Source of the DNA: UBA1081 sp045537555
Lineage (GTDB): Bacteria; Bacillota; Clostridia; Oscillospirales; Acutalibacteraceae
Assembly: GCA_045537555.1 (NCBI GenBank)
Contig: JAZSPR010000061.1
Location: forward strand, 1-8,717
Direction of reading: 5' to 3'
DNA: 8,717 bases
Under the pieces are notes generated by a model. That model saw only the letters and a program-made list of their open reading frames with translations. It made no database searches and was not told where the DNA came from. Shown one piece after another: positions 1-5,407 of this stretch (positions are counted from its first letter, which is position 1; every line of letters begins with the position of its first letter). Position numbers and translations under genes: made by a program.

Positions 1-138
1 CTCAATTCGCAATTTCGGAAGCCCTTCGGGCTTGAATTATATAAATGGGTCAAAGGGCGAAGCCCTTTCCACAATTGAGCATTGAGCATTGAGCATTGAG
101 AATTTTTGTCGAACTTTAGTTCGACAAATTCTGATTTA
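1..138. repeat. Hairpin-rich intergenic repeat with ATTGAGC heptamers
   Basis: Non-coding spacer built from three successive inverted repeats and a short tandem repeat. Hairpin 1 is AAGCCC-TTC-GGGCTT (19-33). Hairpin 2 is AAAGGGC-GAA-GCCCTTT (52-68). The heptamer ATTGAGC occurs three times in a row (74-94), followed by a fourth partial copy ATTGAG (95-100). Hairpin 3 (100-131) pairs GTCGAACT (108-115) with AGTTCGAC (118-125), with further AT pairing outside. The last 17 bases (122-138) recur as an exact reverse complement at 8581-8597, so this is probably a dispersed repeat family rather than a one-off terminator. No transposase or coding frame is associated with it. Any function (transcript end, mRNA stabiliser, mini-transposon remnant) is unknown. 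Confidence 0.6.
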
Positions 139-156
139 TCGCCAAATTATCATTTA

Positions 157-185
157 TCATATTCAGGACATGACGTGAATATATT
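157..185 (+). promoter_or_regulatory. Candidate sigma-E promoter of sipL-spoIVA
   Basis: TCATATT (157-163) matches the Bacillus/Clostridia sigma-E -35 consensus KMATATT completely. After 14 bases, AATATATT (178-185) matches the -10 consensus CATACAnT at five of its seven defined bases. A start near 192 would give a leader of about 30 bases before the ATG at 221. spoIVA is a mother-cell, sigma-E-controlled gene in studied spore formers, which fits. The -10 match is only moderate in an AT-rich spacer, so this remains a prediction. Confidence 0.5.
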
Positions 186-220
186 TGAATGTAAAATAAA
201 CCGGAAAAGGAGTCTCCTGA

Positions 221-1747
221 ATGGATATTGAAATGAAAAGCGAAAAAATACTCATCAAAAAAGAAAAACTGTCCGTCAACATTGAACAGCTCATTGAAAA
301 CGATATAAGTCTTGCGGATTATTACGGCGACATCGTAAAAATTCTCGGCTGTTCGGGTACCGCAAACATTTTCTCGGCAAATGTCATATCAGACAAGGCT
401 GTGATTGACGGAAATATTGTCATCAGGATTATTTACATCGATGCAGACGGAAAAACGGAAATCCTTGAAAATGCAATTCCGTTCAACAGAAGTATTGACA
501 TCAAAAATGCCTCCGACAATGACAACATAACCGCTGTGTGCATCGGTGAACAGATAAACTGCCGTGCCGTAAATCCCCGAAGAGCGGAAATCAGAGGCTC
601 GGCGACACTTCACATCTGTGTTTCGGGAACAGAAGAAAAGACTTACATATCTCAGGTCCCCGACGGTTTCTGTCACACTCTCGAAAGCCACCATGAAGGC
701 TGGTTGTTGCAGGGTTCAGCCGTAAAAAACTTTTCACTTACTTCAGAATGCGAACCTGACGAAAAATTTAACGGTGCGAAATTGAGCAGAATGAGTTTTC
801 TGCCCGTAATAAGCGAAATCAAAACAATCAAAAACAAAATGATGATAAAAGGCAACATCACAACAACACTTGTCTGCATTGACAAAAACGGGAATTACAT
901 CAATGACCGCATTACAACCCCCGTGAATCAGATAATTGAGCTTGAAGGAACCGATGAAAATTCCATGTGCTGTGTTGCATTGAAAATTATTTCTGCAGAA
1001 GGCAGAATAACCCCCGAAACACCGCAATCCGCATCTTATCCTGAAATTCCGCTGATTGTTTCTGCAGAAATTGATGTATTTTCAAAAGGTCAGTTTTGTC
1101 CTGTTGATGAAGCATATTCATGCACACATGAACTGACATGCGACGAAACAAAAATCAGATTTATTTCAGATATCAGAAAATTCAATGACAATTATCCCGT
1201 TTCATCTGATTTTGAATTCAGCTCACACAACATTGAAAAAACAGAGGACGTTTCCGTAAAAAGAATAAAATACAAATGTCATAAGGAAAACGGTGAACTT
1301 GTTATAAAAGGTAATATTAACTACGGCATCATTGCATCAACGAAAGAAAACGAAAAACAGTATTTTGAAAGAATATCCGATTTTGAACTGAAGAAACCGC
1401 TTCATGATACAAATTCCGAAATTCAGCCTGTTATAAACATTCATCTCAATGCACTAACATTCTCACAGAAAAGCAATTCATCTGTAACCGTCACAGCAGA
1501 ATTGCATACGGAAGGTTTTGTTTACTCATACAATAACATAAATGTCATTTCATCAATTGAAAAAACAAATGAGCTCAGAAGAGCAACTTCCGATTCGGTT
1601 GTCACCGTTTACTTTGCATCGGAAGGCGAAAGACTCTGGGATATTGCAAAAGAACATCACACGGGAATTGAAAACATCAGACAACTCAATTCAATAAACA
1701 CAGACTTCATTGAAAAAGACTGCATGTTGATTTTTGAACAGGAATAA
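221..1747 (+). CDS. sipL: SipL-like SPOCS (DUF3794)/LysM spore coat morphogenetic protein
   Basis: A 508-residue protein without signal peptide or membrane segment, expected in the mother-cell cytosol at the forespore surface. The N-terminus (about residues 20-48) carries the DUF3794-type motif ending in ISLADYYGDIVKILGCSG. Repeating beta-rich SPOCS-like blocks follow at roughly 30-130, 185-290 and 310-420, with recurring patterns such as 'vikGnI...y.d.dGk'. The last 49 residues (460-508; VTVYFASEGERLWDIAKEHH, then NIRQLNSIN) form a LysM domain. SPOCS modules plus a C-terminal LysM is the architecture of Clostridioides difficile SipL and, more loosely, Bacillus SpoVID, which bind SpoIVA and attach the coat to the forespore. 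The ATG at 221 is preceded by AAGGAG (207-212) at 8 bases. Only 11 bases separate it from spoIVA, so the two are almost certainly co-transcribed. The symbol is assigned by architecture and neighbour; a generic DUF3794/LysM paralogue is the alternative. Confidence 0.8.
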   Translation: MDIEMKSEKILIKKEKLSVNIEQLIENDISLADYYGDIVKILGCSGTANIFSANVISDKAVIDGNIVIRIIYIDADGKTEILENAIPFNRSIDIKNASDNDNITAVCIGEQINCRAVNPRRAEIRGSATLHICVSGTEEKTYISQVPDGFCHTLESHHEGWLLQGSAVKNFSLTSECEPDEKFNGAKLSRMSFLPVISEIKTIKNKMMIKGNITTTLVCIDKNGNYINDRITTPVNQIIELEGTDENSMCCVALKIISAEGRITPETPQSASYPEIPLIVSAEIDVFSKGQFCPVDEAYSCTHELTCDETKIRFISDIRKFNDNYPVSSDFEFSSHNIEKTEDVSVKRIKYKCHKENGELVIKGNINYGIIASTKENEKQYFERISDFELKKPLHDTNSEIQPVINIHLNALTFSQKSNSSVTVTAELHTEGFVYSYNNINVISSIEKTNELRRATSDSVVTVYFASEGERLWDIAKEHHTGIENIRQLNSINTDFIEKDCMLIFEQE

Positions 1748-1758
1748 GGAGAGTTTTT

Positions 1759-3237
1759 ATGGAAAACACACGCATTTATGAAGATATAAGAAAACGCACA
1801 CAGGGCGATATTTATATAGGTGTTGTGGGACCTGTAAGAACAGGCAAATCAACATTTATAAAAAAATTCATGGAAACAACCGTTCTTCCAAACATTGAAG
1901 GGGATTTTGTAAAAGAAAGAGCAGTTGACGAATTACCTCAGTCTGCGGCAGGCAGAACAATCATGACAACCGAACCGAAATTCATTCCCGAACATGCGGC
2001 AAAAATCCGCATCGATGACAATGTGTCATTCAAAGTCAGAATGGTTGACTGTGTAGGTTACATCGTTCCGAGTTCTCTGGGATATATAGAGGGTGAAACA
2101 CCGAGAATGGTTAAAACTCCGTGGTTTGAAGAAGAAATTCCGTTCAATATGGCGGCTGAAATCGGTACGCAGAAAGTTATAAGCGAACATTCAACAATCG
2201 GTCTTGTTGTTACAACGGACGGAAGCATCAGCGACATTCCCCGCTATGAATATGAAGAAGCCGAAGAACGTGTAATTAATGAACTCAAAGAAATAAACAA
2301 ACCGTTTATCGTGCTTCTCAACTGTATGTATCCCGACTCACCAACTGCAATTGAAATGAGCCGCAAGCTTTCCGAAAAATACTCAGTCCCCGTTCTTCCC
2401 GTAAGCTGTCCCGATATAACAGAAAAGGAAATCCGTGAAATTTTAAGACTTGTGCTCACCGAGTTCCCCGTGCGTGAAGTTGACATTCATCTTCCGTCGT
2501 GGTTAAAATCTCTCAGCTGTGACCATAAAATCAAAAAGAATATTTTATCTGCTGTCAGAAATTATGCATCGGAAATGAAATGTATCAGAAACGTAAATGA
2601 CCTGTGCACTTCCCTTGCAAACGAAAACTGCATTACAACATCCTCGGTAAAAGAAATTCTTTTAGGTGACGGAAAGGCAATTATAAGTGCCGATGTTACA
2701 AACGATATCTTTTATGAAATCGTAACGGAAATCAGCGGAGTTGAAATAAAATCCGAGGCAGGACTTATCACAACTCTTACCGAAATGGCTCAGACGGCAC
2801 GTGATTACAAAAGAATCAAATCAGCGCTTGATGAAGTTGAAGCTACGGGTTACGGCATTGTTATGCCCACAATTGACGAGCTGACTCTTGAAGAGCCCGA
2901 AATAATGAAACAGGGCGGAAGATACGGCGTGCGTCTTAAAGCATCCGCACCGTCAATTCACATGATGAAAGCTACAATCAACACCGAAGTAGCCCCGATT
3001 GTAGGTTCCGAAAGTCAGTCCGAAGACCTTGTTATGTACCTTCTCAATGAATTCCAGGAAAATCCCGTTAAAATCTGGCAGTCAAATATTTTCGGAAAAT
3101 CACTCAATGACCTTGTCAATGAAGGTCTGAAAAACAAGCTTTATCATATGCCGACAGAGGCGAGAATGAAGCTTCAGCAGACACTTGAACGTATAATAAA
3201 TGAGGGTTGCAGCGGTCTTCTGTGCATCATAATATAA
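1759..3237 (+). CDS. spoIVA: Stage IV sporulation protein A, coat basement ATPase
   Basis: A 492-residue protein, the same length as Bacillus subtilis SpoIVA. SpoIVA is a cytoskeletal-like ATPase that hydrolyses ATP to polymerise irreversibly on the outer forespore membrane, forming the platform for the spore coat. The N-terminal P-loop domain has Walker A GPVRTGKST at residues 24-32 (Lys30), a TT pair at 70-71 at the end of the GRTIMTT switch/sensor segment, and Walker B-like MVDCVG with Asp97. These numbers coincide with the Bacillus protein. The middle and C-terminal regions end in the short hydrophobic tail CSGLLCIII (484-492), the region linked to membrane/SpoVM-dependent localisation in Bacillus. 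Start codon: the ribosome site TAAGGAGAG (1745-1753) overlaps the stop of the upstream sipL, suggesting coupled translation. All catalytic residues I can check are intact and the gene is full length. Confidence 0.97.
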   Translation: MENTRIYEDIRKRTQGDIYIGVVGPVRTGKSTFIKKFMETTVLPNIEGDFVKERAVDELPQSAAGRTIMTTEPKFIPEHAAKIRIDDNVSFKVRMVDCVGYIVPSSLGYIEGETPRMVKTPWFEEEIPFNMAAEIGTQKVISEHSTIGLVVTTDGSISDIPRYEYEEAEERVINELKEINKPFIVLLNCMYPDSPTAIEMSRKLSEKYSVPVLPVSCPDITEKEIREILRLVLTEFPVREVDIHLPSWLKSLSCDHKIKKNILSAVRNYASEMKCIRNVNDLCTSLANENCITTSSVKEILLGDGKAIISADVTNDIFYEIVTEISGVEIKSEAGLITTLTEMAQTARDYKRIKSALDEVEATGYGIVMPTIDELTLEEPEIMKQGGRYGVRLKASAPSIHMMKATINTEVAPIVGSESQSEDLVMYLLNEFQENPVKIWQSNIFGKSLNDLVNEGLKNKLYHMPTEARMKLQQTLERIINEGCSGLLCIII

Positions 3238-3266
3238 TATTTTGTAAACAAAATATATCAATTTTT
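3237..3266 (+). terminator. Weak AT-rich terminator after spoIVA
   Basis: ATATTTTGT (3237-3245) and ACAAAATAT (3248-3256) form a 9-bp inverted repeat beginning at the last base of the spoIVA stop codon. A five-T run follows at 3262-3266. The stem is AT-rich and the T run is a few bases away, so termination may be incomplete. Confidence 0.4.
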
Positions 3267-3412
3267 GTAAAAATGTATTCACATCTTATTCATATTTAGA
3301 GCTTTTTCTGCAGTTATTGTTGCTGTATTTCCTTAAAAAAACAGTAAAAACAAAGGTTTTTCAATCAGAAATAAATAAAAGTTTACAAAAATGTTGCAAC
3401 TATTAAAACATT
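3267..3412. other. AT-rich spacer upstream of the small-peptide promoter
   Basis: No coding frame with a plausible ribosome site. A weak stem AAAAAC/GTTTTT (3346-3351 with 3356-3361) and the 8-bp palindrome GTTGCAAC (3393-3400) are the only structures I see. The long upstream stretch before the promoter at 3436 leaves room for regulator binding. Confidence 0.4.
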
Positions 3413-3426
3413 ACTTAAATTTAAGT
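3413..3426. promoter_or_regulatory. Perfect 14-bp palindrome, possible operator
   Basis: ACTTAAATTTAAGT is a perfect palindrome centred about 50 bases upstream of the predicted transcript start near 3471, just ahead of the -35 box. Position and symmetry suit a dimeric activator or repressor site. It consists mostly of A and T in an AT-rich spacer, so chance cannot be excluded. Confidence 0.3.
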
Positions 3427-3435
3427 TACATCTAC

Positions 3436-3464
3436 TTGAAGAATTTACTATATTATGGTATTAT
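3436..3464 (+). promoter_or_regulatory. Vegetative promoter with extended -10 for the peptide genes
   Basis: TTGAAG (3436-3441), 17 bases, then TATTAT (3459-3464). TGG directly before the -10 (3456-3458) gives an extended -10 element (TGn). The predicted start is near 3471. This is a sigma-A type promoter, not the sigma-E type seen ahead of sipL, so the two peptide genes are probably not simply part of the sporulation operon. Confidence 0.7.
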
Positions 3465-3472
3465 TACATCAA

Positions 3473-3489
3473 CAAGTTAGTGCAACTTG
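3473..3489 (+). promoter_or_regulatory. 5'-terminal stem-loop of the peptide mRNA
   Basis: CAAGTT (3473-3478) pairs with AACTTG (3484-3489) around the loop AGTGC. It lies within two or three bases of the predicted transcript start. A hairpin at the very 5' end is a common way of protecting a transcript from 5'-dependent decay. This role is inferred. Confidence 0.35.
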
Positions 3490-3522
3490 CTTATATTTAT
3501 TGAAAGAGAGGTGCAACAACTA

Positions 3523-3627
3523 ATGTCAGCAGATGTATTTACAAAGATGATGAACTGGATCTCAGCTTTCATTGCAAAAATCGTTGAGCTCTTCAAGCAG
3601 CTCGGTGAAATTCTCAGCATAGCTTAA
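3523..3627 (+). CDS. Small amphipathic peptide 1 (34 aa), unknown family
   Basis: An unrecognised 34-residue peptide starting MSADVFTKMMNW and ending GEILSIA. Non-polar residues (V5, F6, M9, W12, I13, F16, I17, I20, L23, F24, L27, I30, L31) recur every 3-4 positions. They alternate with polar ones (D4, T7, K8, N11, S14, K19, E22, K25, Q26, E29, S32). This is the pattern of one long amphipathic helix, nearly neutral in net charge. There is no signal sequence, leader-cleavage motif or cysteine. The ribosome site AGAGGTG (3507-3513) lies 9 bases before the ATG, behind a strong promoter at 3436-3464. A second, similar gene follows 50 bases later with an almost identical ribosome site, and a terminator closes the pair. 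Possible roles are a phenol-soluble-modulin-like or leaderless-bacteriocin-like peptide, a membrane-curvature peptide, or a signal. None can be decided from sequence alone. That it is a gene rests on promoter, ribosome site, helix pattern and tandem partner. Confidence 0.72.
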   Translation: MSADVFTKMMNWISAFIAKIVELFKQLGEILSIA

Positions 3628-3677
3628 TCAATCAGAAATTTTCGACTAAATTTAAAAAATGAAAAGAGGTGCACATA

Positions 3678-3788
3678 ATGGAACTTCTCAAGGCTTTAAT
3701 CGCTTGGTTCAAAGAATTCATTGCTGTTTGCAAGAAATTTGGTGCCGGTTTTGATAAGGACTTCCCCGGCATGGATGAAGGATTCTAA
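3678..3788 (+). CDS. Small amphipathic peptide 2 (36 aa), unknown family
   Basis: An unrecognised 36-residue peptide starting MELLKALIAWFKEF. Residues 2-21 form a predicted amphipathic helix. Its non-polar face is L3, L4, L7, I8, W10, F11, F14, I15, V17, C18, F21, and its polar face is E2, K5, K12, E13, K19, K20. A glycine-containing turn (GAG, 22-24) leads into an acidic, aromatic tail (FDKDFPGMDEGF, 25-36). One cysteine (C18) sits in the helix. The ribosome site AGAGGTG (3665-3671) is 6 bases before the ATG and shares the context GAGGTGCA with that of peptide 1. Both genes lean to AAG, CTC, TTC and GCT codons, suggesting high expression. The gene shares the promoter at 3436 and ends before a strong terminator at 3827-3858. 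The helix-plus-acidic-tail layout differs from peptide 1, so the two may work as unequal partners. Function unknown. Confidence 0.72.
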   Translation: MELLKALIAWFKEFIAVCKKFGAGFDKDFPGMDEGF

Positions 3789-3826
3789 TTTTATTTTTGT
3801 GAAATAATATTTAAATAATATTTCAG

Positions 3827-3858
3827 CGGGTATTCTTTTGAATACCCGTTTCTTCTTT
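3827..3858 (+). terminator. Strong terminator of the small-peptide operon
   Basis: CGGGTATTC (3827-3835) pairs perfectly with GAATACCCG (3840-3848) around a TTTT loop. The T-rich tract TTTCTTCTTT (3849-3858) follows. It is placed 38 bases after the stop codon of peptide 2. Confidence 0.9.
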
Positions 3859-3875
3859 ATATAATCACCTGTCAC

Positions 3876-3904
3876 TTGACACTTATTGACGCATAGTGTA
3901 AAAT
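3876..3904 (+). promoter_or_regulatory. Near-consensus sigma-A promoter
   Basis: TTGACA (3876-3881), a 17-base spacer, then TAAAAT (3899-3904). The predicted start near 3911 leaves a leader of about 18 bases containing the ribosome site of the gene at 3929. Confidence 0.8.
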
Positions 3905-3928
3905 ATATGGCAGAAGAAGGTGTGAAAA

Positions 3929-4141
3929 ATGAAAAAAATATTTGGTTCGGGGATTTCTCCGAAATGCATTTATTGTGAAACAGGAATAAATACAAAAGAC
4001 GGCAAAGAAGTTCTCTGCCGCCGTATGGGTGTTATGCAACCCGATTCATTCTGTAAAAAATTCAGATATGACCCTCTGAAAAGACAGCCCGAGGTTCTTA
4101 AAATGCTCTCAGGCTTCAAAGCAGAGGATTTCAGCCTTTAA
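3929..4141 (+). CDS. Small four-cysteine (zinc-ribbon-like) protein
   Basis: A 70-residue cytosolic protein of unknown function. Cysteines are at 13, 16 (PKCIYC), 30 (VLCRR) and 42 (SFCKK), a CxxC plus two single cysteines that could hold one metal ion, probably zinc. The C-terminal third (about 44-70) is basic then helical (PLKRQPEVLKML). The sequence resembles conserved hypothetical proteins of Clostridia, but I cannot name the family. It has its own near-consensus promoter (3876-3904) and the ribosome site AAGAAGGTG (3914-3922) before ATG 3929. Its stop codon overlaps that of the opposing gene at 4138 by four bases. DNA, RNA or protein binding is possible; no specific role can be argued. 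Confidence 0.8.
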   Translation: MKKIFGSGISPKCIYCETGINTKDGKEVLCRRMGVMQPDSFCKKFRYDPLKRQPEVLKMLSGFKAEDFSL

Positions 4142-4332
4142 TTCTGACGTCTTACAATTCTGTATTCGTCATTATCTCTGTAATAAGGGCAGTTCCCGAA
4201 ATTGCCCGTCAGAAAATGCATCATTTCATCCTCATCAAGATTCATATCGCAGTAATATGAATCATACTGTTCATCATAAACATAGTTTTCACACGTTTCA
4301 CAGTTTGTAACACGCTTCTTTTTTTCAATCAT
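4138..4332 (-). CDS. DUF6472-like small four-cysteine protein
   Basis: A 64-residue acidic protein with the pattern CETCENYVYDEQYDSYYC (residues 11-28), then NLDEDEMMHFL and a fourth cysteine in NCPYY (48), ending DEYRIVRRQN. This closely fits what I recall of the DUF6472 family, a Firmicute family of about 60 residues with no assigned role. Four cysteines suggest a metal site. The frame is open further upstream (to about 4449), but that extension would run through the start of the divergent metallopeptidase gene and lacks a ribosome site. The ATG at 4332 is preceded by AAGGTG (4338-4343) at 5 bases, so it is the better start. The gene converges with the cysteine protein at 3929 with overlapping stops and no terminator between them. 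Confidence 0.82.
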   Translation of the reverse strand: MIEKKKRVTNCETCENYVYDEQYDSYYCDMNLDEDEMMHFLTGNFGNCPYYRDNDEYRIVRRQN

Positions 4333-4348
4333 AATATCACCTTGTATT

Positions 4349-4377
4349 ATCTTATCATAAAACAGACGTTTAATCAA
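4349..4377 (-). promoter_or_regulatory. Candidate promoter of the DUF6472-like gene
   Basis: On the minus strand, TTGATT (4377-4372), 17 bases, then TAAGAT (4354-4349), with TGA before it giving an extended -10. The -35 lies immediately before the ATG (4379) of the divergent metallopeptidase gene. The predicted start near 4342 would fall inside the ribosome site, so the real start may differ by a few bases. Confidence 0.35.
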
Positions 4378-4378
4378 T

Positions 4379-4906
4379 ATGGAATACGAACTCATACGCT
4401 CAAAAAGAAAAACAATATCAATTGAAGTACGAAACGGCGGAGAAATCATTGTCCGTGCACCTCTTCGGTCAAACGAAAAAGTTATAAATGCTTTTATTGA
4501 AAAGAATTCCGATTGGCTGAAAAAAGCGGTTGAAAAATCACTCAGACGGCAGAAACTTGCTTCCCGTTACGAAATAAAAGAAGAGGATATTCCGTTTTAC
4601 AAACAGAAAGCAGAAGAATATCTTCCCGAAAGGACATACTATTGGAGTAAAATCACGGGACTTGTCCCCTCTTATGTACACATAACAAGCGCTGAAAAAA
4701 GATTCGGCAGCTGTAACGGTAAAAACGGAATCTGCTTTTCATACCGTCTTATGGCATATGATGAAAAAGTTATTGACTATGTGATTCTTCATGAACTCAG
4801 CCATATTAAACACAAAGACCATTCAAAGGCTTTTTATTCGTTTATTTATCAGTTTATGCCCGATTATAAAAGCCGTGAAAATATATTAAAACACAAGGGA
4901 GAATAA
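4379..4906 (+). CDS. YgjP/DUF45-type zinc metallopeptidase
   Basis: A 175-residue cytosolic protein of the YgjP-like (DUF45, PF01863) metallopeptidase family. The N-terminal part shows the family opening LIRSKRKTISIEV (5-17) and AP near 27-28. The conserved core segment KRFGSCNGKNG (107-117) corresponds to the family's RWGSC block. The zinc site is HELSH (138-142) with a third ligand expected at His148 in KDHSKAF. The family's physiological substrates are poorly known. At 175 residues it is shorter than the roughly 230 of many members, but all core blocks are present. The ATG at 4379 has no clear Shine-Dalgarno sequence (upstream ACGTTTAATCAAT). No later Met is usable, and the family motif begins at once, so the start is probably right and translation weak or leaderless. 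The gene is followed 4 bases later by the SecB-like gene, forming an operon. Confidence 0.9.
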   Translation: MEYELIRSKRKTISIEVRNGGEIIVRAPLRSNEKVINAFIEKNSDWLKKAVEKSLRRQKLASRYEIKEEDIPFYKQKAEEYLPERTYYWSKITGLVPSYVHITSAEKRFGSCNGKNGICFSYRLMAYDEKVIDYVILHELSHIKHKDHSKAFYSFIYQFMPDYKSRENILKHKGE

Positions 4907-4910
4907 TAAA

Positions 4911-5354
4911 ATGACAAATGCTAATCTTCAGGCAGTAAAAATAACAAAAGTCGATTTCACAAACAACATCAAGGCTCAGAAAAAGATTGAGCTCGGTTTC
5001 GGCTATTCTTACAACGTAAAGTATTCAAATCAGAACACATGTATAGGTGAATTCACCGCAAAAATTTCCGACAAATCCGATCCCGATGAATTTGCAATAA
5101 ATGTAACGGCAACGGGTATTTTCAAATTCAAGGAAGGTGCAAAAAAAGAAATTCTTCACGTTGAAACATATAATGACCTCTTCCCCCATATCAGAGCTTT
5201 TGTTTCAACACTTACAGCAACAGCGGGTATTCCTCCAATCATGATTCCTTTCATCGATATTTCAAAAAAGGAAATCTACCGTTTTGAAATGGGCAAAGAC
5301 GGAAACAATCCCCCGTCTGTTGATGATTTTATCAATCCTTTCGACAAGCATTAA
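4911..5354 (+). CDS. SecB-like chaperone
   Basis: A 147-residue soluble protein. The central and C-terminal block, residues 90-117, reads LFPHIRAFVSTL then TATAGIPPIMIPFIDI. It matches the SecB hallmark (LFPYxRxxIxxLxxxxGFPPLxLxPI), and the preceding beta-strand region (about 25-85) suits the SecB fold. SecB chaperones bind unfolded clients, either for SecA-dependent export or, in SecB-like proteins of toxin-antitoxin-chaperone systems, to stabilise an antitoxin. No toxin or antitoxin gene is next to it here, so a general or peptidase-linked role is more likely. The tail (129-147) is short and polar, unlike the acidic SecA-binding tail of proteobacterial SecB. The ribosome site AAGGGAGA (4895-4902) lies within the end of the metallopeptidase gene, implying coupled translation. 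A terminator follows at once. Family assignment rests on one strong motif. Confidence 0.7.
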   Translation: MTNANLQAVKITKVDFTNNIKAQKKIELGFGYSYNVKYSNQNTCIGEFTAKISDKSDPDEFAINVTATGIFKFKEGAKKEILHVETYNDLFPHIRAFVSTLTATAGIPPIMIPFIDISKKEIYRFEMGKDGNNPPSVDDFINPFDKH

Positions 5355-5357
5355 TAT

Positions 5358-5391
5358 AAAAAAATCCAATGTTTATACATTGGATTTTTTT
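5358..5391. terminator. Bidirectional terminator
   Basis: ATCCAATG (5364-5371) pairs with CATTGGAT (5378-5385) around TTTATA, flanked by an A run (5358-5363) and a T run (5386-5391). The symmetry provides a U-tract on either strand. It can therefore end both the metallopeptidase/SecB-like operon (+) and the convergent dockerin-protein gene (-), which stops at 5408. Confidence 0.9.
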
Positions 5392-5407
5392 ATCGGATTA
5401 TATCATA

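Noticed and set aside
74..100. CRISPR-like array
   Set aside because: Seven-base units with no spacers between them form a simple tandem repeat, not a CRISPR array.
209..217. GGAG-T-CTCC symmetry over the sipL ribosome site
   Set aside because: A 4-bp stem with a one-base loop cannot form a hairpin; it is only a sequence symmetry.
389..1027. Minus-strand ORFs of 70-101 codons opposite sipL
   Set aside because: They are antisense to a convincing gene, overlap one another, and have no recognisable motif or start signal.
3376..3481. LytTR-type direct repeats ahead of the peptide promoter
   Set aside because: AAGTTTAC-, AAGTTACA- and CAAGTTAGT-like words are present, but their spacing and matches do not meet the 9-bp, 12-13-bp-spaced pattern.
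3696..3995. Minus-strand ORF of 99 codons over the peptide-2 terminator and the promoter at 3876
   Set aside because: It crosses peptide 2, a strong plus-strand terminator and a plus-strand promoter, lacks a ribosome site, and encodes a Phe-rich sequence with no domain.
4333..4449. N-terminal extension of the DUF6472-like protein to 4449
   Set aside because: The extra residues are not part of the family pattern and are antisense to the metallopeptidase start. The ATG at 4332 has a good ribosome site.
4911..5354. SecB-like gene as part of a toxin-antitoxin-chaperone module
   Set aside because: No HigB/HigA-like or other toxin-antitoxin genes adjoin it. The XRE gene at 8226 is 3 kb away on the other strand with its own control region.
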